Part shown: piece after piece, positions 26,758 through 34,929 of the stretch | Layout: each line of letters begins with the position of its first letter | Position numbering within the stretch: position 1 is the stretch's first letter | Source of the DNA: Lachnospiraceae bacterium A4 | GTDB lineage: Bacteria; Bacillota; Clostridia; Lachnospirales; Lachnospiraceae | Reading direction: 5' to 3' | Assembly (NCBI GenBank): GCA_000403215.2 | Contig: KE159562.1 | Coordinates: forward strand, 160,846 to 224,845 | Length of the DNA: 64,000 nucleotides | Program-made: the position numbers and the translations under genes | The notes under the pieces: generated by a model | Databases searched by the model: none | Seen by the model: only the letters and a program-made list of their open reading frames with translations | Told to the model about the DNA's origin: nothing

Positions 26758-29700
26758 ATGATGATGATCAATGCAGACAATGAGCAGGTGGAGGAGGTGC
26801 TGGAATTATTCGAAAAACTGAATATCTCTACGCAGAATCGCACGCTTGCAATACCGTACATGAAAGGTGAGACGGGTGACGAGGTGCTGGACCAGTTTGA
26901 GCCGATGCGTTTTGCCATCATATCACACGAAATACCACAGCAGGCTGAAAAATTGATGAATACTTCCTTCCAAACGCGCCTGTTCAACGTATTGTACGCC
27001 ATTGGACACGGCTCTTGTGCGAATGTATTTCATAGGTGTCTCAGTGAAGTGATCGAAAATAAGACGTTTGCGCTCTATAAAAGGTTCGTGCTCTGGATGG
27101 ACAGCGGCGAAAAAACGACGTACACACTGACGCCGGGACAGCGTCAGAATATGTTGAAAATGGCACAGAATAGCCCGGAGGTGCTAAAAAGTCTCGTTGA
27201 GCCGCTTCTCGGGGAGGAAGGGCAGCGGTATGCCCTGAATGTATTGTCCGTGTATTTTAGCGTAAAGTATCCGAACGCTGACAGCGCATCAGATATGATC
27301 CAAGAAGATGCCGCGCTGATGGAGATCTATGAAAATCTGCTGCTGGGCGTTCTTCATGTATGGCTTGTTCAAAAGGGATATGGTGCGCACCAACAAGTAG
27401 TAGACGCTGTGCGCAGCGGGCAGCTCACAAAAAATATGGCAGACAGTGTGGGCGGCTGCAACAAAGGAAAGAATGAGCTCTGGATGCTGTTTCATTTTAT
27501 CGGCAGCACAGCATACTTGAATTTCAGGCTCTCGGACATACTGCGCAATATTGTCAGGGCGTGTGTTGCCTTCGATGCGAATGAGGCGCTGTTCTCGCTG
27601 AACTACGCATATATGGAGGAGAGCCAGAGCATCAAAGCCGCCGGCGCAGAGTATGACGAACTGTTTGGAATCGACCCGGAAACCTATATTCGCTGGGCTG
27701 CAGTTACAGAGAGCACACCCATTCTAAAGCGGCAGCTTGCGAAGCATCCAGAGTGCTATCTCCGGGCGCTGAATGCAAAGCAGTATCAAGCGGTGAGCAG
27801 GAGCTACAGGCATCAATACTGGCATGAATGTGATGCGGAGGGGGCAGTTTTGTTTTTAAAAGATTTGCTGAAACAGGAAAATCCCGCATTATACCAGCAG
27901 GTGATTGGCAGCAAGAAGCCCAATCATGAGCGGATGATCTCAGAGCTGGTGCCAAATGTAGTGCACGCAGATCTGGCAAAGGAGTATTTGAGGGGAAAAT
28001 GCGCCGTATCAGCGCTGTATCCTTATGAAGCGGAATATGTGGAGGGAATGCAATTTGGGTATCACCCATCAAATGCGCTGTACAAATACCAGAGACACTG
28101 CAATGATCAGGAGTTTATCAACCGATGCAAGGTTTTTCTGGTGATCGGCGGCTGCTGCTACATGAAGCTGGACAGGAGAACCGCAAACGGAGTGAAAGAG
28201 CTTTTTGCAGTGCTAGACGGCGAACAGCTCGACATGGTGCATCAGATTTCCGGTTTTTCCCTGCTCTATAAGGGCGGAGAGTACTACACAGGCTGCGCAG
28301 CTTCGACAGTGCTGGAGGGGGCAGAGGAGGTATTTGCGGAATATCTGCGCACAAAAAGGCAGGAGACACTCGACGCTTTCTCACAGGCGGGGGCGGAGGG
28401 GCGGTATCTTGCGCTGCGCGTGCTGCAAAAGAATGCCGCTCAGAATAAACAGGAAATCCTTGGCTATGCGGGGGACAGTTCAAAGCTTGTGAAGGGCGCG
28501 CTGCTGGATATTCTCTATGAACAGACGGCATGGGCGGAGGATATCAAGATACTGTTGCAGGCCAAAAAAGCGGCGCAGCGGGAGACGGCGGTTCAAGTCC
28601 TGACCCATTGGCAGCAAAAGGGCGGCGGTTTTAATGATGTGCTGCTGCAGGCGATGGACAAGGAAAAGAACGCCAAGGTGCTGGCATTGATGCAGGCGGC
28701 ACTAAATATAGAAGAGAGCGGTTCTGACAGCAAACCGCTCTCCGAACAAGAGCTTGTAGAGCAGGTGCACCGCGGCGGACGCAAGAGAAGTCTTGCGTGG
28801 GCGTATGCGACACCATTTTCCGCGGTGCATCAAACGACAGGGGAGGAGGCTTCCGAGGCGTATTTACAGGCGGTACTTTTGTGTTATGCACTTCAGGAGA
28901 AAGGCGGTGTCAACAAAAATGCAATACTGCTGGCAAAAGCGTTAAATACCGCCGAGCTTGCCCGCTATGTGAACGAGCTGTTTGACAAATGGATGGAGGC
29001 AGGTTCAGACGCCAGGAAACGCTGGGTGCTCTATGCGGCGTCCATTCACGGCGGAGAAGAAATCATTCAAAAGCTGCAGCATGCGCTTCAGGAGTGGCCG
29101 CAGATGGCGCGGGGAGCGATCGCAGCGGAGGCGGTGAAGGCGCTTGCGCTGAATCCGTCGCCGCGCGCATTGCTTTTGGTGGATAGCATCGCCAGAAAGT
29201 TTAAGTTCAGACAGATCAAAAACGCCGCAGGAGATGCGCTTGAATTTGCAGCCGCTGAGCTTGGCATCACGCGCGAAGAGCTCTCAGACCGCATTGTGCC
29301 CAATCTTGGCTTTGATGAGACAATGCAGCGGACTTTTGACTATGGAGAGCGCACTTTCAAGGTGATGATCACGCCCGCGCTCGATTTGGAGGTGTACGAC
29401 CAGAGCGGAAAGAAAGTAAAGAACCTGCCCGCGCCGGGAAAGAAGGACGATGAGACGAAGGCGGCAGCCGCGTACGACGCCTTTAAGCAGATGAAAAAGC
29501 AGTTGAAAACGACGGTCAGCAGCCAGAAGGCACGTCTGGAATACGCACTGTCTGCAAAGCGGGAATGGAGTGTGGAGGCTTGGACAAACCTGTTTGTCAA
29601 AAACCCGCTGATGCACCAGTTTGCGATCGGCTTGATCTGGGGCGTGTATGAGGGCAGCAAGCTGATACACAGCTTCCGCTATATGGAGGACGGTACTTTT

Positions 29701-30291
29701 AATACGCAGGACGAGGAGGAGTTCACATTGCCCGAACAGGCGCGCATCAGTCTTGTGCATCCAATCGAGCTTACAGATGAGGAAAAGGCAGCGTGGAGAG
29801 AGCAGCTTTCAGACTATGAGATCACGCAGCCCGTCAGACAGCTTGACAGGGAGATTTACAATGTGACGAAGGAGGAGGCAGACCACAGGAGTATGGTGAG
29901 ATTTGGCGGCTGCATTGTCAATGACCGCGCCCTGAATGGGAAGCTGACCGGGCTTGGCTGGTATCATGGCTCTGTGCAGGACGGCGGTTTCTTTGACACG
30001 TATTACCGCGAAGATACCGAGCTTGGCATGGGGGTGGAGCTGCATTTTTCCGGCAACGCCATCGTTGGGTATTATGAGAAGGTGACACTGTATGATGCGA
30101 GATTTTACAAGGCAGGAACCGTAGAGCGCGGCAGCTATGTCTACGACGAGGCAGATCAAAAGAAGGCATACCGGCTCAAGGAGGTTCCGCCGCGATATTT
30201 TAGTGAGATAGTGTTACAGCTCTCGCAGGTCGCCGCATCGAGCGAGGAACGGGACGAGAATTGGAAAAAGAACGCGGAGCTTTTGCGATAA
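26758..30291 (+). CDS. DUF4132 giant protein, paralogue 3
   Basis: A 1177-residue paralogue with the same layout: GDEVLDQFEPMRF and RLFNVLYAIGHGSCANVF in the N-terminal part, helical repeats, and the C-terminal DUF4132 block. AAGGGGG precedes a triple ATG (26758, 26761, 26764), and 26758 is chosen. It is the last gene of the operon, 15 bases from the converging gamma carbonic anhydrase gene, with no clear terminator between them. Three copies in one operon suggest either a hetero-oligomer or copies with different targets. Confidence 0.85.
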   Translation: MMMINADNEQVEEVLELFEKLNISTQNRTLAIPYMKGETGDEVLDQFEPMRFAIISHEIPQQAEKLMNTSFQTRLFNVLYAIGHGSCANVFHRCLSEVIENKTFALYKRFVLWMDSGEKTTYTLTPGQRQNMLKMAQNSPEVLKSLVEPLLGEEGQRYALNVLSVYFSVKYPNADSASDMIQEDAALMEIYENLLLGVLHVWLVQKGYGAHQQVVDAVRSGQLTKNMADSVGGCNKGKNELWMLFHFIGSTAYLNFRLSDILRNIVRACVAFDANEALFSLNYAYMEESQSIKAAGAEYDELFGIDPETYIRWAAVTESTPILKRQLAKHPECYLRALNAKQYQAVSRSYRHQYWHECDAEGAVLFLKDLLKQENPALYQQVIGSKKPNHERMISELVPNVVHADLAKEYLRGKCAVSALYPYEAEYVEGMQFGYHPSNALYKYQRHCNDQEFINRCKVFLVIGGCCYMKLDRRTANGVKELFAVLDGEQLDMVHQISGFSLLYKGGEYYTGCAASTVLEGAEEVFAEYLRTKRQETLDAFSQAGAEGRYLALRVLQKNAAQNKQEILGYAGDSSKLVKGALLDILYEQTAWAEDIKILLQAKKAAQRETAVQVLTHWQQKGGGFNDVLLQAMDKEKNAKVLALMQAALNIEESGSDSKPLSEQELVEQVHRGGRKRSLAWAYATPFSAVHQTTGEEASEAYLQAVLLCYALQEKGGVNKNAILLAKALNTAELARYVNELFDKWMEAGSDARKRWVLYAASIHGGEEIIQKLQHALQEWPQMARGAIAAEAVKALALNPSPRALLLVDSIARKFKFRQIKNAAGDALEFAAAELGITREELSDRIVPNLGFDETMQRTFDYGERTFKVMITPALDLEVYDQSGKKVKNLPAPGKKDDETKAAAAYDAFKQMKKQLKTTVSSQKARLEYALSAKREWSVEAWTNLFVKNPLMHQFAIGLIWGVYEGSKLIHSFRYMEDGTFNTQDEEEFTLPEQARISLVHPIELTDEEKAAWREQLSDYEITQPVRQLDREIYNVTKEEADHRSMVRFGGCIVNDRALNGKLTGLGWYHGSVQDGGFFDTYYREDTELGMGVELHFSGNAIVGYYEKVTLYDARFYKAGTVERGSYVYDEADQKKAYRLKEVPPRYFSEIVLQLSQVAASSEERDENWKKNAELLR

Positions 30292-30306
30292 GGGAGAGCG
30301 GTACAT

Positions 30307-30771
30307 TTATTGAGCAGACATCAAATCCACATAATGCGCGGCATTTTCCCGATTTGCATCGGCTTCCGCTGCGGTGACAGCCCGGATAATTTTGGCGGGA
30401 TTGCCAAAGGCAAGGGTGTTGTCAGGAATATGCATCTTGCCAGTGACAAGCGAGCCGGCGCCGATAATGCAGTTACTGCCAATCACGGCGCCGCTCAGGA
30501 CAATGCTGCCCATGCCAATGACCGTGTTGTCCCCGATGGTACATCCATGAACAATGGCATTGTGTCCGATGGTGACGCCAACGCCGATTTGAACGGGGAA
30601 CGCTGCGTCTGTGTGCAGGGTGGCATTGTCCTGTATGTTGCTGTTGTCCCCGATCGTGATGGTATTGGTGTCACCGCGGACAACCGCGTTGTACCAAATT
30701 CCTACATTTTCTCCGAGATTCACCTTTCCGATAACCTGTGCGCCTCTGGCAATCAAGCAGTTTTCGGGCAT
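30307..30771 (-). CDS. Gamma-class carbonic anhydrase-like hexapeptide protein
   Basis: A 154-residue left-handed beta-helix protein of the YrdA/PaaY gamma carbonic anhydrase family. Hexapeptide repeats run through most of the chain, and the zinc ligands fit His63 (LHTDAAFP), His80 and His85 (IGHNAIVHGC). The QDNATLH and VVRGD motifs match the family. Carbonic anhydrase activity is shown for some members and absent in others. ATG 30771 with AAGGAGG is preferred over a longer frame from 30816. It is divergent from the TRSP-type PRTase gene. Confidence 0.88.
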   Translation of the reverse strand: MPENCLIARGAQVIGKVNLGENVGIWYNAVVRGDTNTITIGDNSNIQDNATLHTDAAFPVQIGVGVTIGHNAIVHGCTIGDNTVIGMGSIVLSGAVIGSNCIIGAGSLVTGKMHIPDNTLAFGNPAKIIRAVTAAEADANRENAAHYVDLMSAQ

Positions 30772-30857
30772 AATAGTCCTCCTTTCGCTTCTGCATCGAA
30801 TCACGTCATCATTCATGCATCATGTGTGCTGCATCTGTGATGACTTTTATCGTGTAC

Positions 30858-30886
30858 ATTATACCATTAGGAGATTGTGTTTACAA
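30858..30886 (-). promoter_or_regulatory. Promoter of the gamma carbonic anhydrase gene
   Basis: On the minus strand, TTGTAA (30886-30881), a 17-base spacer and TATAAT (30863-30858). Confidence 0.6.
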
Positions 30887-30898
30887 GAACGGAAAAAA

Positions 30899-30975
30899 GC
30901 ATCTGATGAAAAAGCTTTTGAGAAAAAAGATTTTCATAAAATATGCTTTTTTATCAGATTAGATGGTAGTATAAT
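30899..30975 (+). promoter_or_regulatory. Regulated promoter with large inverted repeat upstream of the TRSP-PRTase
   Basis: A consensus TATAAT (30970-30975) has no recognisable -35 box; instead the -35 zone is covered by the right arm of an inverted repeat, ATCTGATGAAAAAGC (30901-30915) with GCTTTTTTATCAGAT (30945-30959), 14 of 15 matching. It lies between two divergent promoters, so it is a candidate operator for a regulator of one or both genes. As RNA it could also form a 15-bp hairpin, but it sits upstream of the expected start. Confidence 0.5.
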
Positions 30976-31020
30976 AAAAAATATCATTATAAAAATATAT
31001 TATGCAGAAGGAACGAAGAA

Positions 31021-32142
31021 ATGGTATATACAGAACAAAATCTGGTGCGAATCGCCAAGAGGGAGAACAATCCCAAAAGAACCTATTTGGTAGTGAACAG
31101 ATTCCAGGGAAAACACATTCCTGTAAAGCCGCATGAAGCGCTTGCGATGTTTTGTGCGCTGGCAGATACGCTGCGCACGTCGTTTGAGGAGGAACGGCTG
31201 CTGGTAATCGGCTTTGCGGAGACCGCGACGGCAATCGGTGTGGCAGTGGCAGCAGAACTTGGCGCGGACTATATACAGACGACAAGAGAGCTTGTGCCCG
31301 ATGCCAAGTATCTCTATTTCTCAGAGGAACACAGTCACGCCACCGAGCAGAAGCTCGTCAAAAATGATATGGATACCGCGCTTGGGAACATTGACAGGAT
31401 TTTATTTGTGGAGGACGAGGTTACGACAGGCAGAACGATTCTCAATATCATTGAGATTCTAAAAAAGCAGTATCCCAAACACCTCAAATATTGTGTTGCT
31501 TCTATATTAAATGGCATGGACAAAACAGCGCTTGACACCTATAAGGACTGCGGAATCGAACTGTTCTGGCTTGTCAAGACAGAACACGTTGCGTATACAC
31601 AGATCGCAGCTTCCTACAAGGGGAATGGGGTATATGTCGATTGCAGGGATAACGCAGCGGCGATTCATGCTACAGAACAAGTGAAGCCTAAAATGATCTG
31701 TGCCAAAAAGCAGATGAATGCGAGACGTATCGTCAGTGCGGCTTTATATCAACAATACTGTGAGTCTTTGTATCAAGATTTGACAAGCCAGATTGATTTA
31801 AAGCGTGCACAGAAAATACTGGTGCTCGGCACCGAAGAATTTATGTATCCGGCATTGTATACAGCCTCAAAATTAGAAATGCAGGGAAAAAATGTGTGGT
31901 TTCACGCGACGACCAGAAGCCCGATTGCCGTGAGCGAAGAACGAGACTATCCATTTCATACCAGATATGAGCTGGTCAGTTTCTACGACGACAAACGCAA
32001 AACATATGTTTACGATCTGCAAACATATGACATGGTTGTCGTTATGACAGATGCGCAGGGAGAGACGACCAAGGGTATTTGCTCCTTGATGCAGGCGCTG
32101 CGCTCTTGCGGAAATGAGCATATTATTTTTGTTTTTTCATAA
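31021..32142 (+). CDS. Phosphoribosyltransferase with C-terminal TRSP domain
   Basis: A 373-residue two-domain protein. The N-terminal PRTase domain has the PRPP-binding loop VEDEVTTGRTILNI (about 135-148) and an upstream IGFAETATAIGVAVAAEL motif. The C-terminal part holds the TRSP signature in HATTRSPIAVSEERDYPFHTRY (about 297), which names the domain found only with this PRTase type. These proteins belong to the Ter-linked biosynthetic module inferred to make a nucleoside-like metabolite. The partner PRTase, CitE-like lyase and HAD genes lie 14-26 kb downstream. AGAAGGA precedes the ATG. Confidence 0.85.
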   Translation: MVYTEQNLVRIAKRENNPKRTYLVVNRFQGKHIPVKPHEALAMFCALADTLRTSFEEERLLVIGFAETATAIGVAVAAELGADYIQTTRELVPDAKYLYFSEEHSHATEQKLVKNDMDTALGNIDRILFVEDEVTTGRTILNIIEILKKQYPKHLKYCVASILNGMDKTALDTYKDCGIELFWLVKTEHVAYTQIAASYKGNGVYVDCRDNAAAIHATEQVKPKMICAKKQMNARRIVSAALYQQYCESLYQDLTSQIDLKRAQKILVLGTEEFMYPALYTASKLEMQGKNVWFHATTRSPIAVSEERDYPFHTRYELVSFYDDKRKTYVYDLQTYDMVVVMTDAQGETTKGICSLMQALRSCGNEHIIFVFS

Positions 32143-32192
32143 GTATTTATTTTTCCATGCGCAGCACAGCGTAATCATGGCGGTAATCTTCT

Positions 32193-32582
32193 CTACTTGA
32201 TTGGAAGTGAAGTCAAGTTCCTTCCAATACCATATAGAATGAAAACTGCAATACAGAACCACAAAATATAATTTTGTACAGGGCGCATCTGCCAGCGCCC
32301 TGTTTTGATGTAATGCATTAAATATTGAAGTCCTACTACTGCCAGCACAGGGCTCAGCAGCAGCAGGACCGGATTTGCCTGAAAGGCTGTCACAAAATCG
32401 AACTGCATCAAGGCAATACACATATGTGAGACGCCGCAGCCCGGACATTTTAAGCCTGTCAGAAAATAGACAGGACAAATAAGCCCGATGCCCGTCCATT
32501 GTAGAAAAATACTATAGAGTATCCCAATACACAGAAGGAGAAGTCCGCTGCGAAGAACCTGAAACAGCCGTTTTCTGATCAT
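32193..32582 (-). CDS. DUF2752 membrane protein
   Basis: A 129-residue protein with about three membrane helices and the DUF2752 signature CPGCGVSHMCIALMQFDF (about residues 44-61), where the CPGCG pair of cysteines and the following helix are conserved. Function is unknown. It is 12 bases after the DUF4234 gene, so the two form an operon. It converges on the PRTase gene. Confidence 0.82.
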   Translation of the reverse strand: MIRKRLFQVLRSGLLLLCIGILYSIFLQWTGIGLICPVYFLTGLKCPGCGVSHMCIALMQFDFVTAFQANPVLLLLSPVLAVVGLQYLMHYIKTGRWQMRPVQNYILWFCIAVFILYGIGRNLTSLPIK

Positions 32583-32594
32583 ATTGCCTGTGTA

Positions 32595-32933
32595 CTAATT
32601 CGCAAAATTATTTAACTCATTCTGCATCAATGCCCACGCTACAACTGGAATCAGCAGGCAGAGAATAAGATACAGAATATTGCTGTTGCTGGAAGGCTGG
32701 CCATGCTTCTGCTTGATGATATCAATCTTCTCACCCTGCTTGTAGGCCCAATAAAGTGCATAGATGTTGCAGGTAACGATGGTCAAAATAACCGTGACAG
32801 CGCCAGACGGTCCCTCTGTCCCCGCAGCAGTATTGGTGTCGTTTGTCAGGCAGGCATACCAGTACAGCCCATAGATTCCACAGGTAACGATGGATAAAAT
32901 AATACACAATGCAATGTTTCTTTGCTGAATCAT
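32595..32933 (-). CDS. DUF4234 membrane protein
   Basis: A 112-residue protein with three hydrophobic helices. The tandem motif IVTCGIYGLYWYACLTNDTN (about 16-35) and IVTCNIYALYWAYKQGEKID is the DUF4234 signature, related to dispanin/CD225-like two-helix proteins. It is often seen next to DUF2752 genes in Lachnospiraceae. Function is unknown. AAAGGAG lies 9 bases before the start. Confidence 0.82.
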   Translation of the reverse strand: MIQQRNIALCIILSIVTCGIYGLYWYACLTNDTNTAAGTEGPSGAVTVILTIVTCNIYALYWAYKQGEKIDIIKQKHGQPSSNSNILYLILCLLIPVVAWALMQNELNNFAN

Positions 32934-32979
32934 ATTAAAACACTCCTTTTTATAAAATTTTTATAAAGTTTTCTGGAAT

Positions 32980-33008
32980 AGTATAGCTCAATTGTCGAAA
33001 AGTGTCAA
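32980..33008 (-). promoter_or_regulatory. Promoter of the DUF4234-DUF2752 operon
   Basis: On the minus strand, consensus TTGACA (33008-33003), a 17-base spacer and TATACT (32985-32980). Confidence 0.75.
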
Positions 33009-33110
33009 TAGGAGAATCGAAAAAACAGAAATAAAGCAACAATTTACAACATTTGCTTATAATTGATTTTATGTTTCTATAGCAGCCAGATTTTTCATCT
33101 TTAGAAAAAA

Positions 33111-33231
33111 TTGGTGAACGGATATTTGTATTTTTTCTGTTTTAGATCTGTACAAACGTTTGGTTCTGTGATATCATTCTATTTAGCAAACATATGATTT
33201 TATCTTCTTCGTAGATCGGATAGTTGACGTT
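33111..33231 (+). repeat. 121-bp direct repeat, copy 1
   Basis: Begins TTGGTGAACGGATATTTG and ends GGATAGTTGACGTT. It differs from the copy at 34674-34794 at only about seven positions, with no length change. It lies upstream of the Rpn nuclease gene in an otherwise gene-free gap. Confidence 0.9.
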
Positions 33232-33346
33232 TTATTTCATGTAGTCCATTTGTTTAAACTGTTCATTTTTTCGTTTGTCGTGCAATTTATCGAGAAGCGG
33301 TTGATTTTATCATTTCTATCACATAAAATGAAAAGAGGGAGAGCCA

Positions 33347-34363
33347 ATGATAGAGACAAATTTAGCACAGACAGTCAATGCAACGAACGACGCTGGTTCT
33401 GCATATGATACAAATGTAAAATATCTGCTTGCAGACAAGCAGATACTGTCACGGATTTTGAAGTATACCGTTGAAGAGTTCCGGGACATGGAGATTGAAG
33501 ATATCCTTGGCTGTATTGGCGATGATATTGAAATCGGAACAAGACCAGTTGATGCAGGACTTTCCAATCTCGGACGAGTAAAAGGAACAATGACGGAAGA
33601 TAATATTCCGGGAGAGGGCATTATCTTTTATGATATCCGTTTTACTGTGTACCTCAAGGAAAAAGAGATGAAGATTCTTATCAATATTGAGGCGCAGAAG
33701 TCAACAGATTCCGGCAAGCTGGGATACCATTTGGAGAATAGGATCGTGTTCTATCTTGCAAGAATGATTTCGGCACAGAAACAGACAGAATTTTTCCATA
33801 GTGACTTTGATAATTTGAAAAAAGTCCGGAGTATCTGGATATGTATGGATAGCAAGGAAACAGAAGATTCTATCGAAGAAATTGGGTTTGACAGAAAAAC
33901 AGTTTTCGGGAATAAGAAAAATTCATATCATACAGATCTGATGAAAGGCATTATTGTCAATATCAGGAGTGGGGCAGATAGTTCTTCTGGAAAAGTTATA
34001 AGAAAATCTAAGAACGTATTGATCGCTATGCTGGAAGAGTTAGTTTCCAACAAAGACGCATCAGAGAAGAAACGTATCTTGGCAGATGAATATGGAATGA
34101 CAATGACTGCTGAATTGGAAAGGAGAATCCAGATTATGTGTAATTGGTCAGAGAGTATTAGTGAACGAGCAAGAATAGAGGGAAAAACAGAGGGAAGAAT
34201 AGAGGGAAGAATAGAGGGAAGAATAGAGGGAAAAATAGAGGGAAGAATAGAGGCTATTGAGAGAATGATCAGAGCGAATATTACAAGGGAGCAGATATTA
34301 TCTATGGGATATACAGAAGCGGAATATGAAAAAGCAGAGAGTGCATTATATGCAAATGCTTAG
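33347..34363 (+). CDS. Rpn family PD-(D/E)XK nuclease / transposase-like protein
   Basis: A 338-residue protein of the Rpn (PDDEXK_2) recombination-promoting nuclease family common in multicopy in Lachnospiraceae. The nuclease core is seen as YDIRFTVYL then ILINIEAQKS (about 95-125: the Asp and the Glu-x-Gln/Lys motif), with YHLENRIVFYLARMI after it. The C-terminus has a Glu-Gly-Arg-Ile repeat tract and a short helical tail ending SMGYTEAEYEKAESAL. Family members promote RecA-independent DNA exchange in E. coli. GAGGGAGAG precedes the ATG. It is flanked by 121-bp direct repeats. Confidence 0.88.
   Translation: MIETNLAQTVNATNDAGSAYDTNVKYLLADKQILSRILKYTVEEFRDMEIEDILGCIGDDIEIGTRPVDAGLSNLGRVKGTMTEDNIPGEGIIFYDIRFTVYLKEKEMKILINIEAQKSTDSGKLGYHLENRIVFYLARMISAQKQTEFFHSDFDNLKKVRSIWICMDSKETEDSIEEIGFDRKTVFGNKKNSYHTDLMKGIIVNIRSGADSSSGKVIRKSKNVLIAMLEELVSNKDASEKKRILADEYGMTMTAELERRIQIMCNWSESISERARIEGKTEGRIEGRIEGRIEGKIEGRIEAIERMIRANITREQILSMGYTEAEYEKAESALYANA
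34172..34255 (+). repeat. Seven 12-bp tandem repeats in the Rpn gene
   Basis: Unit AGAATAGAGGGA, seven copies, encodes repeated Arg-Ile-Glu-Gly. The middle copies are identical, typical of slippage-prone tracts; gain or loss of units keeps the reading frame. Confidence 0.95.
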
Positions 34364-34465
34364 AGGCAGATGCCGGTGTTGTGATAGGGACAAGTTAAAG
34401 GAATCCAGAAAAAGCTGGGTTTGGAGAAGGTTAAACTTGTAAAATAAAGTAAATCTAAAAATATC

Positions 34466-34495
34466 AAGGAGCAGAAAATTTCTGGTCCTTTTTAT
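34466..34495 (+). terminator. Intrinsic terminator after the Rpn nuclease region
   Basis: AAGGAGCAGAAA pairs with TTTCTGGTCCTT (one mismatch), followed by TTT. The loop is very tight, so the inner pairs probably open. Confidence 0.55.
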
Positions 34496-34572
34496 ATGTA
34501 TTCAGCTATATTGTTTTACTGTATTTATATGAAGCCCAAATTGGGAAATAGAATGATCACTTCTGTATCATC

Positions 34573-34680
34573 ATGAGACATGCAAGAAAACATTCGCAGG
34601 TATTATTTACTGTTTTAAAGGGGCTGCGCCGAAGTGAAATCATTGCTGTAAGGTATTCGGATATAGATATAATTTGGTGA
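34573..34680 (+). pseudogene. Fragment of a tyrosine recombinase
   Basis: This frame reads HSQVLFTVLKGLRRSEIIAV then RYSDIDI, which matches the box I region (GLRRSEI with the catalytic Arg) of phage-type tyrosine integrases. It stops at TGA 34678, exactly where copy 2 of the 121-bp repeat begins. The rest of the catalytic domain is missing, so it is a relic. Identification rests on one short motif. Confidence 0.45.
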
Positions 34681-34794
34681 ACAAATATTTGTATTTTTTC
34701 TGTTTTAGATCTGTACAAATGTTTGATTCTGTGATATCATTCTATTTGGCAAACATATGATTTTATCTTCTTCATAGAGCGGATAGTTGACGTT
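34674..34794 (+). repeat. 121-bp direct repeat, copy 2
   Basis: Near-identical to 33111-33231. It interrupts the integrase fragment and lies upstream of uvrB. Confidence 0.9.
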
Positions 34795-34883
34795 CATTCA
34801 CCGTGAGAAGCTTTGGTGCAATATGACGAAAAAGCTGAATGCGAAGTGATGATGAATTTGTACCTAATCAAACAGAATACAAT

Positions 34884-34900
34884 GCGAATATTCCATTCGC
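34884..34900 (+). promoter_or_regulatory. Palindrome upstream of uvrB, possible operator
   Basis: GCGAAT-ATTCC-ATTCGC is a perfect 6-bp inverted repeat 30 bases before the uvrB start, just after a TACAAT (34878-34883). uvrBA is an SOS operon in many bacteria, but this does not match the usual Firmicutes LexA box CGAAC-N4-GTTCG, so the assignment is weak. Confidence 0.3.
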
Positions 34901-34929
34901 ACTCAAATTATGGAGGTGAATCAAGTCCA

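Noticed and set aside
30310-30840. Plus-strand frame opposite the gamma carbonic anhydrase gene
   Set aside because: The hexapeptide periodicity on the minus strand is unmistakable; the plus frame is its shadow.
34160-34260. Tandem repeats as a CRISPR array
   Set aside because: Units are 12 bp, directly adjacent without spacers and in frame within the Rpn coding sequence.
34884-34900. uvrB palindrome as a LexA/SOS box
   Set aside because: The inverted repeat is real, but its sequence and spacing differ from the known Firmicutes LexA box, so it is listed only as a possible operator.
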